This document shows, piece by piece, positions 11,887 to 22,894 of a stretch of 64,000 nt of DNA (position 1 is its first letter; the number at the start of each line of letters is the position of its first letter). Position numbers and translations under genes: made by a program. The DNA is from Aphrocallistes beatrix (taxonomy: Eukaryota > Porifera > Hexactinellida > Sceptrulophora > Aphrocallistidae). Under the pieces are notes generated by a model. It saw only the letters and a program-made list of their open reading frames with translations. It did no database searches and had not been told where the DNA came from. Location: NCBI GenBank assembly GCA_963281255.1, contig OY725505.1:1178001-1242000 (forward strand). Reading direction: 5' to 3'.

Positions 11887-11986
11887 TGAAGGACAGACGT
11901 ATTTGGGGATGTTATTTCCGTTATAATTAATCACTGTGACCCCAGGATCCCAAAGGGCGCCTCTGGCGGACACTATGTGTCCGCCA

Positions 11987-12032
<46 letters not shown>

Positions 12033-12052
12033 AAGAAAATCCCTGTCACACA
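11887..12052 (-). repeat. Inverted GC-stem-loop repeat fragment plus (TA)n
   Basis: Minus-strand family core (GGCGGACACATAGTGTCCGCC hairpin and GGCGCCC segment, 11930-11985) lies head to head with the preceding copy and runs into a (TA)n tract at 11984-12030. Another scrap (GCGCCTGGACTCACATTGATTAA) follows at about 12091. Confidence 0.6.
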
Positions 12053-12929
12053 AAGCGTCACTAATTTCTAATTTTTCTGCCATCATTTGTGCGCCTGGAC
12101 TCACATTGATTAACTAATAATGAAGCGTATATGTACATATATTTGGACATACCGCCAATTTTTGGAAAATAGAATAAAACTTGTGGGGCCAAGAGCGTGC
12201 GAAGCGAAATGGCTTAAAATGAATTTGGTGATATTTTTTTGAATTCGTGCTAATAAGATCATTACAAGGTCAAATAATTAAGAACATATGTGTGATGAAG
12301 TAAGTATACAGGAAATATTCTGTACAATAACCTGTGATAAAAAGTGATTATATAACTTATAGTGGATTTTCCCAATTTTCTCCCCCTAAAATGGGATAAA
12401 AGTGGTAGTATACCATTTTATAAACAATTTATTCCCCAGCCTAAAACCATTCTACAAATTACAAATAAATATGTAGAATTTAATGGATGAATATGTCTTA
12501 ACCTAAATTCGCTCAGAAATGAAATACAGCCTTAGGAAACTCAAAAATCACGTTCGAAGGCAGTATCCTAAACTAATGTACTTAAATCGGATGTAAGAAC
12601 CACAAAAAGTGTCCTATCACAGTAATTATGTATGCAAATCGAAAGCTGATCCCCTGAGCTATACAGTAGACAAATCGAAAATATGATATTTTCACTAACT
12701 TCTGAATACAGATAACGGCTCAGTACTTATGAAATGACCGTAGATTCGTCACAACACATTATTCTGATTGACGTTAGATTAATATCTAAGTATCTGGGAA
12801 CACGTTCGAGTATACTCGGAAGGATCGTATATACCCGGAATTATCTCTGTATACCCAAGTTATTTTTAGTAGATTACGACACTTTTTGTATGTGCCATAC
12901 AGGAAAGTCTTTTTAGGAAACATCAAGAG

Positions 12930-13270
12930 GTACCTCTCCTTTCTCGGGCCATACCCTGCCATCCTGCCTTCTAATCAGTGGTTTAAGCTGTATCTATGTT
13001 TCATCCCCTGTTACAATAGCTATTAAACATCATGGGTCGCCTTTTCATAAATTTCAAGGTTTTCTTTAGCCATTTTGAATCTAGATGCCTTTTACGGCAA
13101 AGTTAAACAGTATGGCACCCATCTCACTTGGAGCTTCCTCAATTTCAATTCCTTAGTCAGAATCGTATGTGCACTTCCCGTTGAAATGTTGACATAGTTG
13201 CTTACGTATTCAGTAGAAAAATGGAGGAAAGGCTCTATAAATATCTAATTGTTAAATGTTGATAAAAGCA
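12930..13270 (-). pseudogene. Fossil mariner-like transposase, N-terminal half
   Basis: Read from 13270 down, the minus strand gives YVNISTGSAHTIL, LRKLQVRWVPYCLTL and, near 13005, VTGDET, the segment around the first catalytic aspartate of mariner transposases. The helix-turn-helix segment, the RWVP motif and the order fit the mariner branch of the Tc1/mariner superfamily. Stops and frame changes are frequent and neither the later catalytic segments nor terminal repeats are recognisable, so this is an old truncated copy inside the spectrin intron. Confidence 0.6.
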
Positions 13271-13647
13271 TGAACATTGGCACACATATGCTTTCGATAC
13301 TTCTGAACAACTTTAGGAAGGGAACCATTCAATTTTCTGGCTAGAAGATGGCAACCTTAAAAGTTGATACGTCATCAAAAAATAATTCGAGCCTGTGGGC
13401 ATTTAATACTCTCACAGAGGCTTAAGAGTTGGCACATTTATATTTTCGAGCTTCTTGGATGGAAAATACTCGATATTTTCTCTTTGCAAAAATATTCTTT
13501 CTCCTCCAATAATCACCGGTTTTGTAAGCCAATCTAAATGCTTTCAAATCAACTTTTTATTGTTATAGTATTCGTATTCAGCTTAATTTCCAATTATTAG
13601 ATATGCATATTGACCATATTCGAGACATTTTCTACTACGTATATACT

Positions 13648-14600
13648 AGGGCATTCAAATAGTATTGTGGGTCATATCACAAAAGTAAGTGTATACACTC
13701 TAGAGACTAAAGTAGTATATTTGTATCCAAAATAATCCGCCCCTACTGCCACACACTTTCTCAATCTTCCAACCCACCGAACAAACACCTTTCTGTTCTT
13801 CTTCCGCGATGGATTTGAAGTACTGGTATAAAGCAGTTCCGAGTGCTTGTCTCGTGTCAGATTCTCTACCCTGATACATTTTCAACTTTGGATAGAGGCA
13901 AACATCACAATAGAGCTAGGTCTGGTGGGTATGGAGGGTGAGGAAGTAATTCTATCCCCTCGGATTCCAAAAAAATATTTTTAAGAAGCTTGGTTGTGTG
14001 GGAACTAGCGTTATCAATCAATATTTTAATATCTCTCATTCCAGGCTTTGACTAGCCTGATTTACATTTATAATCAAGTTTGGTAGGGTTTTCTCAGTAA
14101 AATAGGTCGCATTGATAGATTTACCATTCTCAGAAGGTAATTGTCAAACAATACTGCCACTATTGTTAAAAATTGTATACATTATCTTCGAGTTTCTGAA
14201 GTCGCCCCTGGGAACTTGTGCCGGCTTTTCATCTCCTTTCACTATCGCATTTTATACTTGGTATAAAATGTAGAAAACGGTACCCAAGTCTCATCGCCAG
14301 TTATATTTTATGATAAGTTCCTTGAATCACACATCATATATTTCCAAGAGCTTCTTGGCTGTATTCACTCGGGTGAGCCTTTGTTTCTCATTGAGATTAT
14401 GTGGGATCTATTTGACACAAATCGATCGGTAGCCAAGACGAATAGTCAGAATTGAATGAATTGCTCCCAATGCCATCTCCATACTATGCGCTAACTAATC
14501 GACGGTTAAAAGCCTGTCTTCCATTACCATTTTCTCAATTAAAGCAACATTATGCGGGTACTGACGGATATCGGGCTCCCTCAGCGAGGTAATTACAGTA
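13648..14600 (-). pseudogene. Fossil mariner-like element with degraded transposase
   Basis: Minus-strand phrases in order are ALIEKMVMEDRLLTVD and MALGAIHSIL (helix-turn-helix region, about 14550-14430), NITGDETWV (first aspartate, about 14290), ILIDNASSHTTKLL (second aspartate, about 14020), LLPHPPYPPDLA (about 13935), and the C-terminal FKSIAEEEQKGVCSVGW (about 13800). This is the mariner order; PHPPYxPDLA is a mariner signature. Several stops and shifts break it. A possible terminus TAGGGCATTCAAATAGTATT lies at 13649, but a matching right end is not clear. It is separate from the fragment at 12930. Confidence 0.7.
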
Positions 14601-14827
14601 AATCAAATCAATTTCGTAAAACCATGCTACAGCTAATGGTGACTCTTCAACAAATAAATAGAGTTCTAATTGCGATAAAAATGGATCGTATTGTTCTTAC
14701 TAATAATTAATAATACATTTATTTTCACATCTTTCCCTTTGCAAGGAAATGAAATAATATTTTCTTAATAAAATTGTGAGTTAAGTCAGCTTCGAAGTCG
14801 ACCTAAAAATATATTAATTTAATTTAA

Positions 14828-15270
14828 AAACAAAGTAAATACTAAGTAAATACTTTTCATCAAAACTAAGTATTTACTTAGTTTTGTTATGTGAATACCA
14901 ACTTAATTTTTACTTAGTTTTCAAATTTCCATGAAAAATATATAAATTTTTGCATCAACTCATCACTTCGGTTCTCGACGAATAACCTCATATTGAAAAC
15001 ACTCAGAAGTGTCCTTAAACTGGATCTGAAAATCGCTAACTTCGTCATAAATATAACCTATTGCGTAATCATATGATGACTGATATAAATTTAACAGCGG
15101 ATATGGGTACTTAGACATTTGATGCATGCTGATAATATATTTCTAAGCTTTAATGTGCGCGTTTAATGATTTAAGCAGCTCATGTATCAGTGCAACTATC
15201 CTTCACCGTATCCCCACCACAAAATGCTTTAATAGTTATTGTAAAACCTTATATGATGTAGTAGGCTATG
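14828..15270. mobile_element. Truncated foldback element, CATAGCC family
   Basis: A local palindrome (AACTAAGTATTTACTTAGTT around 14880) is followed by a foldback-family arm ending in GTAGTAGGCTATG at 15270. The left terminus and left arm are missing. It ends 250 bp before the last spectrin exon. Confidence 0.6.
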
Positions 15271-15519
15271 ATTTAGCTCTTAACTCTTCAATTTGATCCA
15301 TTTGTGCTAGATTGAAAAAAATATAGGATTTTTAAATTACATTTGTATTATAATGAATTTCTAGATTAATTATTCGGATAATTGCTAATTATCTAAGAAA
15401 GCTATTTACAACTTATTTTAAGTGTGCTATATTGATAATGATGCTAAAATACGTACTATATAATCTGGCTTTATTGAGCTGGCAATTTATCTATATGTTT
15501 TTAACCTTTTCTCTTTAAG

Positions 15520-17157
15520 GTTCATCAGAAATGGATCAGAGAACTTTGCATTAAAGGTGATCATCTAATCGAGGATGAAAACCTGCATTCAGTTGCTATT
15601 CAGAAGAAGTGCATGTCTCTTAATAGTAAACTTACGCATTTAGAGTCTCAATTTTTTGAATCTAAAGAGCGTCATAACCTATCGATGCTATATGTACAAT
15701 TCCTTCATCGATTAGATCTGGTGGATTCATGGATTGACCTTAAAGAAATAGACTTGAAAATAAACGATTTGGGAGAAGGGAGAGATGTTTCATACATTAA
15801 AACACTTATAAATAAACAACATAGTTTAGATATCAGTATTCAAGTATTCCAATTGGAAGGAATGAATCCTTTGATAAAAGAAAAGGCATCTCTAGTAACC
15901 TCTGGTCACTTACAAGCAGGTGCCATTCAAAACAGATTCAGTGAGATGCAAAAACGTTGGGAAAATTTAAAAAATATCTCAAACAGTTGGAATGACAAGC
16001 TACAGCGTTCTTTAGATAAAAGTAATAAGGTGGATGAACTTTTTCTATTATATGCTAAGAAAGCGTCTGCATATTGTTCCTGGTTTGAGAGTAGTGAAGA
16101 AGACTTGGTCGAGCCTGTTGTATGCAATTCAATCGTAGAGATCAAGATTCTTCAAGACAATCACGAACAATTTAAGTCCTCTTTTGGTTGGGCACAATCT
16201 GAACTTAAACAACTTTTGTCTTTAGATCGGCAGATAAAGAGTTTTACAAACTTTGCCAATCCATATACGTGGCACACTATGGATTCACTTCAAGAAATTT
16301 GGAATAATTTACAATCTCTTCTGCAGCAGAGGCAATCAAATCTTAAGATGGAACAGATTAGGCAAGAGAAAAATGATAAATTAAGACGAATATTCGCTGA
16401 AAAGGCAAATTCGTTTAGTTTGTGGTTAGTTGATGTACGTAGATCAATGGTTGAGAGTAGCGGGCAACTTCAAGCTCAATTACAGTTTCTCCAGAGTAAA
16501 TTGGAATCTGTTTCACAGAAAAAAGCAGATCTTGTGGAGATTGAACAATTAGCCAGTGATTTCCAAGATGGCATGATATGGCATAATAACTATACAGAAC
16601 ATACCCCTGTCTCACTTAACCAGCAATTAGATCAGATTTTACAATTAGGTAGACGAATGATTCATAATATGCAGCAACAAATTCTAGATAGGAGTACTCC
16701 CGGTGTTAAAGATGATGATTTGAAAGTTTTCCAAACGACTTTTACTTATTATGATAAGGATAATAGCGGACAATTGGAGGAAAAAGAATTTAAATCATGT
16801 CTCAGATCATTAGGTTACTCTCTTTCAGTCCTTGATGAAGGTCAGAGAGATCCAGATTATGAAAAGATACTGGATCAAGTGGATTTAAATCGGGTAGGAT
16901 ATATTACCCTTAGCCAATTTATGTCATTCATGATTAGTCGTAGTACTGAGAATGTTAAATCGCGTGAGGAGTTGGAAGATGCTTTTAAAGCGATCACCTC
17001 TGATAGGAATAAATCCTATGTAATGGAGGATGAATTACGACAGGCTTTAGGGATTGAGCTTAAAGAATTCTGTATGGAGCGAATGAAACCTATATCAAGT
17101 TCTAAGCCTTCAGCTCTTGATTACAAATTATTTACTCATTCATTATTTTTGCCATAA
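15520..17157 (+). CDS. Alpha-spectrin, last coding exon (final repeats and EF-hand domain)
   Basis: This exon encodes the C-terminus of alpha-spectrin: the last spectrin repeats, the helix that helps form the tetramer/actin-end complex, and the calmodulin-like EF domain. It starts at a phase-0 acceptor (CTTTAAG before 15520) and ends at TAA 17155-17157. Landmarks in order: VDSWIDLKE, FLLYAKKASAYCSWFE, RQIKSF, NPYTWHTMDSLQEIWNNLQ, NDKLRRIFAEKANSF, NNYTEHTPVSLNQQ, EFKSCLRSLGYSL, MSFMISRSTENVKS, and the tail DYKLFTHSLFLP. EF-hand 1 (DKDNSGQLEEKE, 16753-16788) looks calcium-competent. EF-hand 2 (DLNRVGYITLSQ, 16882-16917) has V at loop position 5 and Q at position 12 where family members have D and E. 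The linker before MVESSGQL is about six residues shorter than I remember for vertebrates. Divergence suggests a fast-evolving copy or paralogue. Confidence 0.95.
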   Translation, partial: VHQKWIRELCIKGDHLIEDENLHSVAIQKKCMSLNSKLTHLESQFFESKERHNLSMLYVQFLHRLDLVDSWIDLKEIDLKINDLGEGRDVSYIKTLINKQHSLDISIQVFQLEGMNPLIKEKASLVTSGHLQAGAIQNRFSEMQKRWENLKNISNSWNDKLQRSLDKSNKVDELFLLYAKKASAYCSWFESSEEDLVEPVVCNSIVEIKILQDNHEQFKSSFGWAQSELKQLLSLDRQIKSFTNFANPYTWHTMDSLQEIWNNLQSLLQQRQSNLKMEQIRQEKNDKLRRIFAEKANSFSLWLVDVRRSMVESSGQLQAQLQFLQSKLESVSQKKADLVEIEQLASDFQDGMIWHNNYTEHTPVSLNQQLDQILQLGRRMIHNMQQQILDRSTPGVKDDDLKVFQTTFTYYDKDNSGQLEEKEFKSCLRSLGYSLSVLDEGQRDPDYEKILDQVDLNRVGYITLSQFMSFMISRSTENVKSREELEDAFKAITSDRNKSYVMEDELRQALGIELKEFCMERMKPISSSKPSALDYKLFTHSLFLP

Positions 17158-18187
17158 TTTTTAATCGATTTTATATAGGGATTTTAATTTTTTTATTTTA
17201 ATTTTTAGTGAAGATTTTAGTCAAGAAGCATTATGACAATATTTTGACTAATTTACATTCAGATTTTTCTAGCGGTGGCAAATATATTCTTATTTCCCTA
17301 AAATGCGTATAATCAATGAATAATAAACCAAATATTTTTCTTCGGATATTTTTTAGAGTTTTGATAAATTTTGCTGTTCTGAGTCAACAAAATTTATTCC
17401 GTACAAATACACGAATTATGACTTTAAATTCTTCACATGTCAATTACTGTTCTTATATTTTCACAAGTTATTACTTCTGTCCCGTATAAACTATAGTTCT
17501 CAAATACCAATGTCTAATACTGCGAAAATAATTAATAATCATTAGATCAACTTACTAAAAGAATACTATTCCATGGACATGCTCTACAAAAAAACTTTAT
17601 TCCTCCCCCAGTTACGGCGCCCTGGTGCTGCCGCTAATCATATGGCATATAGAAAGATGATCATACCTTACTGGCAGCCCTCGATAGATCTTCGAGCTCT
17701 ATCAGGACAGTATGTCTATCGTACAAATATATGGTAAACATATTTATTCATTACATTTACATGCAACGTAAAATGGGAGATTTTTTTTCTCCTCTTTTGC
17801 AAAATCAAAAGCGACCGACTGTCTCGCATTTAACTACTAAGTATAATAAGGAAATTACTTGAATTGATTGACATCTGAGTTAAGCATGTTCTATAGTGAG
17901 ACCATTCGCGCATATATACATCGAGTTTCACAAGCGCATGTCCTGATTAGTCTATCTAATCAGGATAAACCTAGTACTGAGTAATAAGCATAAGACATCT
18001 CTAGCAGATGATTGTCAACTTCAGTGATAATTCTTTTCCCAATGTCAAATTGAAGACGTCTATCTTGAATAGTGCCTTATTAGAAAAGCATGGAAGATCT
18101 CTATCCTATTATCCTGGAGAGCCTATCCCCACTCAAGATGCGAGTCCATATGCGAATGATCTACTGTGTTGATTGAGGATGAAGTTG
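17158..18187. other. Spectrin 3' flank
   Basis: It is AT-rich at first and more balanced from about 17560. A candidate polyadenylation signal is listed separately. The part from 17560 to 18187 appears to continue at 30255 beyond the hAT insertion. I recognise no gene in either half. Confidence 0.5.
17322..17327 (+). promoter_or_regulatory. Candidate polyadenylation signal for alpha-spectrin
   Basis: AATAAA 165 bases after the spectrin stop codon, the first good hexamer downstream, followed by a T-rich stretch. It would give a short 3' UTR. Confidence 0.5.
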
Positions 18188-18874
18188 CTTATAATCAGGG
18201 TTGGGTTCAAGTGCAATTGTACTTAAGTACTTCTGTACTTAAGTACACATTTTTGAGTACTTGTACTTGTACTTAAGTACTTTTTCATTATTATCCAATG
18301 TACTTGTACTTGTACTTGAATACTTTCCAAATGTACTTGAAATTTAAATTACTTTTTAAGTACTTTCAAGTATATCCTTGTTGTGTGGTATATTTATTAA
18401 GTGAAGCAGTACAAACTGCTAAAAGTAACAAACAATGCAGGAATCTATCGTAAACACAATTAGGTTTCTTTTCATTACGCATACTATAAGTAGTATATCT
18501 GGAGTGGTTTCCAGGATGAATTTTGATATTTCTTCTTCAAACTCAATTATGGCTAGCAGAAAGCTTCCTGATGTTTTAAAGCACTGTTGCGTGGTATTCT
18601 GAGGCACTAGTCAAATTAACCATGGATATTCAACTTGCGTGGTATTCTGAGGTACCGTGGTATTCTGAGGCAACACCAACCTGTGATCATGATGCGATCA
18701 TTTACATAGTTCTAATTTAGACAATGACTTTCCATTTGAGTAGTGATACTTGTATGTTTTCCCTGCTCTAAATAGTGTATTGTGCTTCATGAGCTGGAAT
18801 GCTTATTAAATAATAGGTTTATTCGTCTCATTATTCAGGACATACAATACAAATAGAAAAAAATATGTGAGTAC

Positions 18875-19230
18875 TGTTGCGTGGTATTTTGAGATATATC
18901 GTAGTATTCTGAGATTTTGTTTCGCTTACTCAAATGGCCTTGTGGTTCAATCGGTTTCATCATAACCTGATAACCACTGCCACCAAATTGTGGGACATGA
19001 CACAATTAGAACCCCATATGGACCATGGATAAAGTATATGTTTCATTCATGGTCCATATGGGGTTCTACCATAGTCAATTGTGTCGCGTGCTATCAAATT
19101 GTGTCATGTTCCACAATTTGGTGGCAGTGGTTATCAGGTTACGATGAAACCGATTGAACCACAAGGCCATTTGAGTAAGCGAAACAAAATCTCAGAATAC
19201 TACGATATATCTCAGAATACCACGCAACAG
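18875..19230. repeat. Inverted duplication of the hAT transposase start
   Basis: The sequence from CTGTTGCGTGGTATTTTGAG (18875) to about 19020 is repeated in reverse complement up to 19230. The centre is near 19030 and the right arm carries a short extra segment. The arms include the first codons of the hAT transposase. The minus-strand frame 18607-18419 (MPQNTTQQCFKTSG) is a diverged mirror of the BED-finger region on the plus strand (ISQNTTQQHFDIPD), so the inverted copy extends further left in weaker form. Confidence 0.75.
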
Positions 19231-20960
19231 CACTTTGATATACCGGATAATTTAGATGGGAATTTCAAAGCGACATGCAAATATTGTCTGAAAGAAATTT
19301 CAGGTTGTTTAAAAGCAACATCCAACTTCATTAAGCATATGAAACGAAATCACCTTATTACTGTATGTGTGAAGAACTCAACAGTTTCAAAGAACCAACG
19401 GATGGTAAACAACTGAAACTTAACATACTAACCACTTCGAATAAAAAGTATCCTCATCATGATGTACATCAACTTGAAATTACTGAGTGAATTTTATTGC
19501 AGGGGATTTGCTCCCACTCTCAGTTGTTGAGAGTTCAAGATTTCGAAATTTTATATACAAGTTGGACCCTAAATACCAAGTGTCTACCAGAAAGCATCTT
19601 TCCACTAAACTGCTAGAGGGAAAATATAGAAAGATCCACGAAAATATTGCCAAAAAGGTTGAACAAGTTTCTAGTATTGCTCTGACTACTGATCTTTGGT
19701 CAAACAGACAGATGAAGAGTTATATAGGGATTACTGGTCACTTCATCTTGGACTGGAACATAAATTCCATAATGGTTGCATATCACAGATTCTCAGGCAG
19801 GCATTCTGCTTGCAAAATATATGATAAATTTCAGAAAATGATAGCTTCTATTGAAATCAACAACAAAATTTCGACCATCATTACTGACAACGCATACAAT
19901 ATGGTAAATGCATTCAGTCTACCTGGGTTCGACACTACAGCAGGAATCCGATCAAAGTGACAGTGAAGATGATATTGAAAACTATGGTGATCCAATTTTT
20001 GAAATAGAAGATGATGCCCTTGCTTTACTCCCTCCAGTTCGTAACTCTTGCTTTGCACATACACTTCAGCTTGTAGTAAAGGATGGCCTTAACAAAGCTG
20101 ATATTTTTTCGAAGGTATCTACAATCGTATCACATGTGCGCAAGTCAACTTTTGCCACAGATGTACTGATTGGTGAGAATAGGTTACAGTCAAGCGTCCC
20201 TACTCGTTAGAACTCACAACTAATAATGATTAAGTCAATCCTTAAAGTTGATCAAGATAAATTAAACGCCCTTGACACTGCCAAGTTAGCAGCATATGAA
20301 CGAAACACCATGAGAGATTTTAGCGACCGATATTGCCCAAATTGAGAACAAAGTATCTTCAAGCTTAGTCATTCCATGTATAAGAGGTATAAGGGGTCAA
20401 CTGTCAACATTTCGCATGAAATACTCTAACGCCTTAGTAAAAGAACTTGCAGAATCAGTTGAACGTCGACTTGCCATTTATGAATCAGAAGATACATACA
20501 CGACAGCTATTATATTAGATCCTTGTTTTAAACTGAAGTGGTGCAAATATGGCTATGAAAGAGATCATCACAAAAGTGAACTATTGTCCAAGATGTACAA
20601 AATTGAAAACAAAAAATCAAACTGCCCAGTGGTAGTAGAGTGCGAAAGTGGACAACCAAAATCAAAAAGAAGTAAATTGTTTTCTTTTATGGCTTCGGAT
20701 GAAGAAGACACAGAAAACATATACACGGATGAATCAGAGCTTAAAGACTACACAAACCAACTATTCCAGGAAACTCTAATCCACTTGCGTTCTGGAAATA
20801 TCATGCAGATACATACCCAAAACTCGCCTTATTAGCCATGAAACATCTAGCAGTTCCAGCGTCATCTGCTCCTGTTGAGGGCCTTTTCAGTATCGCTGGA
20901 AAGGTCTTTCGTCCAGATAGATGCAATATTTCTGATAATCTAACACGGATTGATCTTTAT
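19081..20960 (+). pseudogene. hAT-family transposase, broken
   Basis: In order along the plus strand: a BED-type zinc finger (CKYCLKEISGCL then FIKHMKRNH, 19280-19350), the transposase core beginning with FRNFIYKLDPKY and SIALTTDLWSNRQMKSYIG (the first conserved block with a catalytic aspartate, about 19680-19730), TIITDNAYNMVNAF (second block, about 19870-19910), NSCFAHTLQLVVKDGL (about 20045), AIILDPCFKLKW (about 20510), and the C-terminal dimerisation block AVPASSAPVEGLFSIAGKVF (about 20845-20905). This is the ZBED/hAT order. The frame changes several times and stops intervene, so it is not functional as it stands. It belongs to the element with ends at 18196 and 30246. Confidence 0.85.
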
Positions 20961-21149
20961 TAACACGGAACTAACACGGATTGATCTTCATTATTCATTT
21001 ATATTTGTTGTGTTTGAACGTAGAGAACTAATTATCATCTATCAGCAATATTAATTCCCATTAAATTTCAAAAGTACTTAAAAATTGTACTTTGGTACTT
21101 TCCGAAAGTACTTGTAATTGTACTTAAATACTTTCATTTCAATTGTAAT

Positions 21150-21640
21150 TGCAACAAGCTCGCTTCGCTTACTTGTGCTGCGCGGCTGGCGGACACTTTG
21201 TATCCGCCGGAGGCGCCCTTTGGGCGCCTGTGGTCACCATTGATTAATTCTATGGGAGATAACATCTCTAAATACGTCTGTCATAATGCTATAATCGATG
21301 TCGCACGAAAAATCACCAAATTTGTCAATTTTCGAAATTTTTTATGCGTAATGATGACGTCATAACAGAGTGATGAGTCATCATTTTTTGATTATAGGTG
21401 GGTATGTGAGATATATTAATATACATAATCTATTAAAATTTCAGCCTTCTATCTCCTATAATGGCTGAGTTATGCTCGAATAACTGTATTGCTTAACTTT
21501 TAGAAATGTGACAATGACGTCATAATTCCATGATGAGTCGACATTTTCGTCTGAGCTCATAGCCAAAAGACTCCCACATGCCAAAAATCAGCTTTCTACG
21601 CCTGGCAGTTTCTTCAATCAATTCGTTACAGATATATATA
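21150..21640 (+). repeat. GC-stem-loop repeat copy lacking its left end
   Basis: It starts with CAAGCTCGCTTCGCTTACTT directly after the hAT sequence and runs through the two GC hairpins, TGACGTCAT segments and TTCAATCAATTCGTTACAG to a short TA tract, in which the Tigger-type MITE at 21645 has landed. Confidence 0.8.
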
Positions 21641-21644
21641 TATA

Positions 21645-22073
21645 CAGTCGAACCTGCTATAACGGCCACTCTGTATAACGGTCACCTGTCTATAGCGGTC
21701 ACCATTGAACAGTCCCGTCCGAAATACCATAATATTGAACCTGTGTATAGCGATCACCTGCTCAACGTGGCCAGTGGCCACCCATTTGCAGTCCCTTACT
21801 GACCCAAAAACTGTGTATAACGGCCACTACCTGTATATAATGGTCACTACCTGTCTATAACGACCATCACCTTTTTCACCTTTTTATGTGTTTATGACAG
21901 GACCTGTTACGAACGATAAACAAGTTTCATTATATTACTTCAAGTAATAGATTTCTATAAACTTGATATTCATTTCACTACGTTGATACCTTTTGAGGAT
22001 TAAGACAATCACCTGTATATAACGGTCAACTTTGTCCAGTCCCTTGGGTGGCCGTTATATGCAGGTTCCACTG
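21645..22073. mobile_element. Tigger/pogo-type MITE
   Basis: The left end CAGTCGAACCTGCTATAACG and the right end CGTTATATGCAGGTTCCACTG are inverted, with TA flanks at 21643-21644 and 22074-22075. The interior repeats the motif TATAACGGTCACCTGT about six times. It is 429 bp, non-coding. The ends are typical of Tigger-like elements. Confidence 0.85.
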
Positions 22074-22894
22074 TATATATACTATATGGGTCATTCCATT
22101 TGGAATCGACCAGTGGTCATACACTCATCTCTCATATTTCTATGAGATTTTCACCAAAGAATATTTGTATTGTCTTTGGAAGGAACCCGTAATATTAGTC
22201 TTCGTTTCACACTAGTTTTTGAGATACAACCCCATTGGGATTTTGTACATTTTTAAAGATCGGACACATTTTTTTGACGGCCTCTACCTTAAAATTTTAA
22301 TAACTCTTCGTTTAGTTGATTGATCTTTCTAATTTTTATCTCAGATATTAGGTACAATATCTCATTTAATATATATCAAAACTAAATACATCAACTTATT
22401 TCTGTATGTGTTATTCCTTCCCAAATTTCGAAATCCAAAATATTTCATGTCATTCTTCAAGGACCAAAAACTCAACGTCCAAAATTGTTTCCATTTAACA
22501 CTCTAACATTTCCTTAAAGCATTATATATGTACTGTATATCTGACAAATTTCCCGTCTTACTCGTAGTTTACAGATTAATACAAATAAATACTGCTTCAA
22601 AAAGTTTACCTATAATTTTCGAGCATTTAATGAGATTACAGGTTTAATTATGACTATCCGATGCAATTATGCTCATGTCCTATTTAAAAATGTTCTTAAA
22701 TTTGTTGTTTCTAGCTGTGTGAAAATTTATTCTACTGTAGGAATTTCTAGATTTGCGTTACCATAATAAATAGGCGACTTTCGGACACTTATCCCACCCA
22801 ACCCCCCCTCCCCCATATGAAACATTGTTGTTGTTTCAATTTATATTTCTCTACTATGTGATTAGTAATACATATACATAATTATTCTGTTTGG

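Larger units (their letters stand above)
6805..15519 (+). other. Intron of the alpha-spectrin gene, filled with repeats
   Basis: The donor GTAGGT follows codon-complete sequence at 6804 and the acceptor CTTTAAG precedes 15520. Both sides are phase 0 and the joined protein reads SSDFT then VHQKWIREL, matching the order ETDFTVHKDRV of known alpha-spectrins, so no exon is missing between. The 8.7 kb hold the repeats listed separately. I see nothing further in 7225-7500, 8370-8730, 9645-9975 and 12130-12920 apart from AT-rich sequence. Confidence 0.85.

Noticed and set aside
11984-12030. CRISPR-like or other regularly spaced array
   Set aside because: The regular structure is a simple (TA)n tract; no spaced direct repeats exist in the window.
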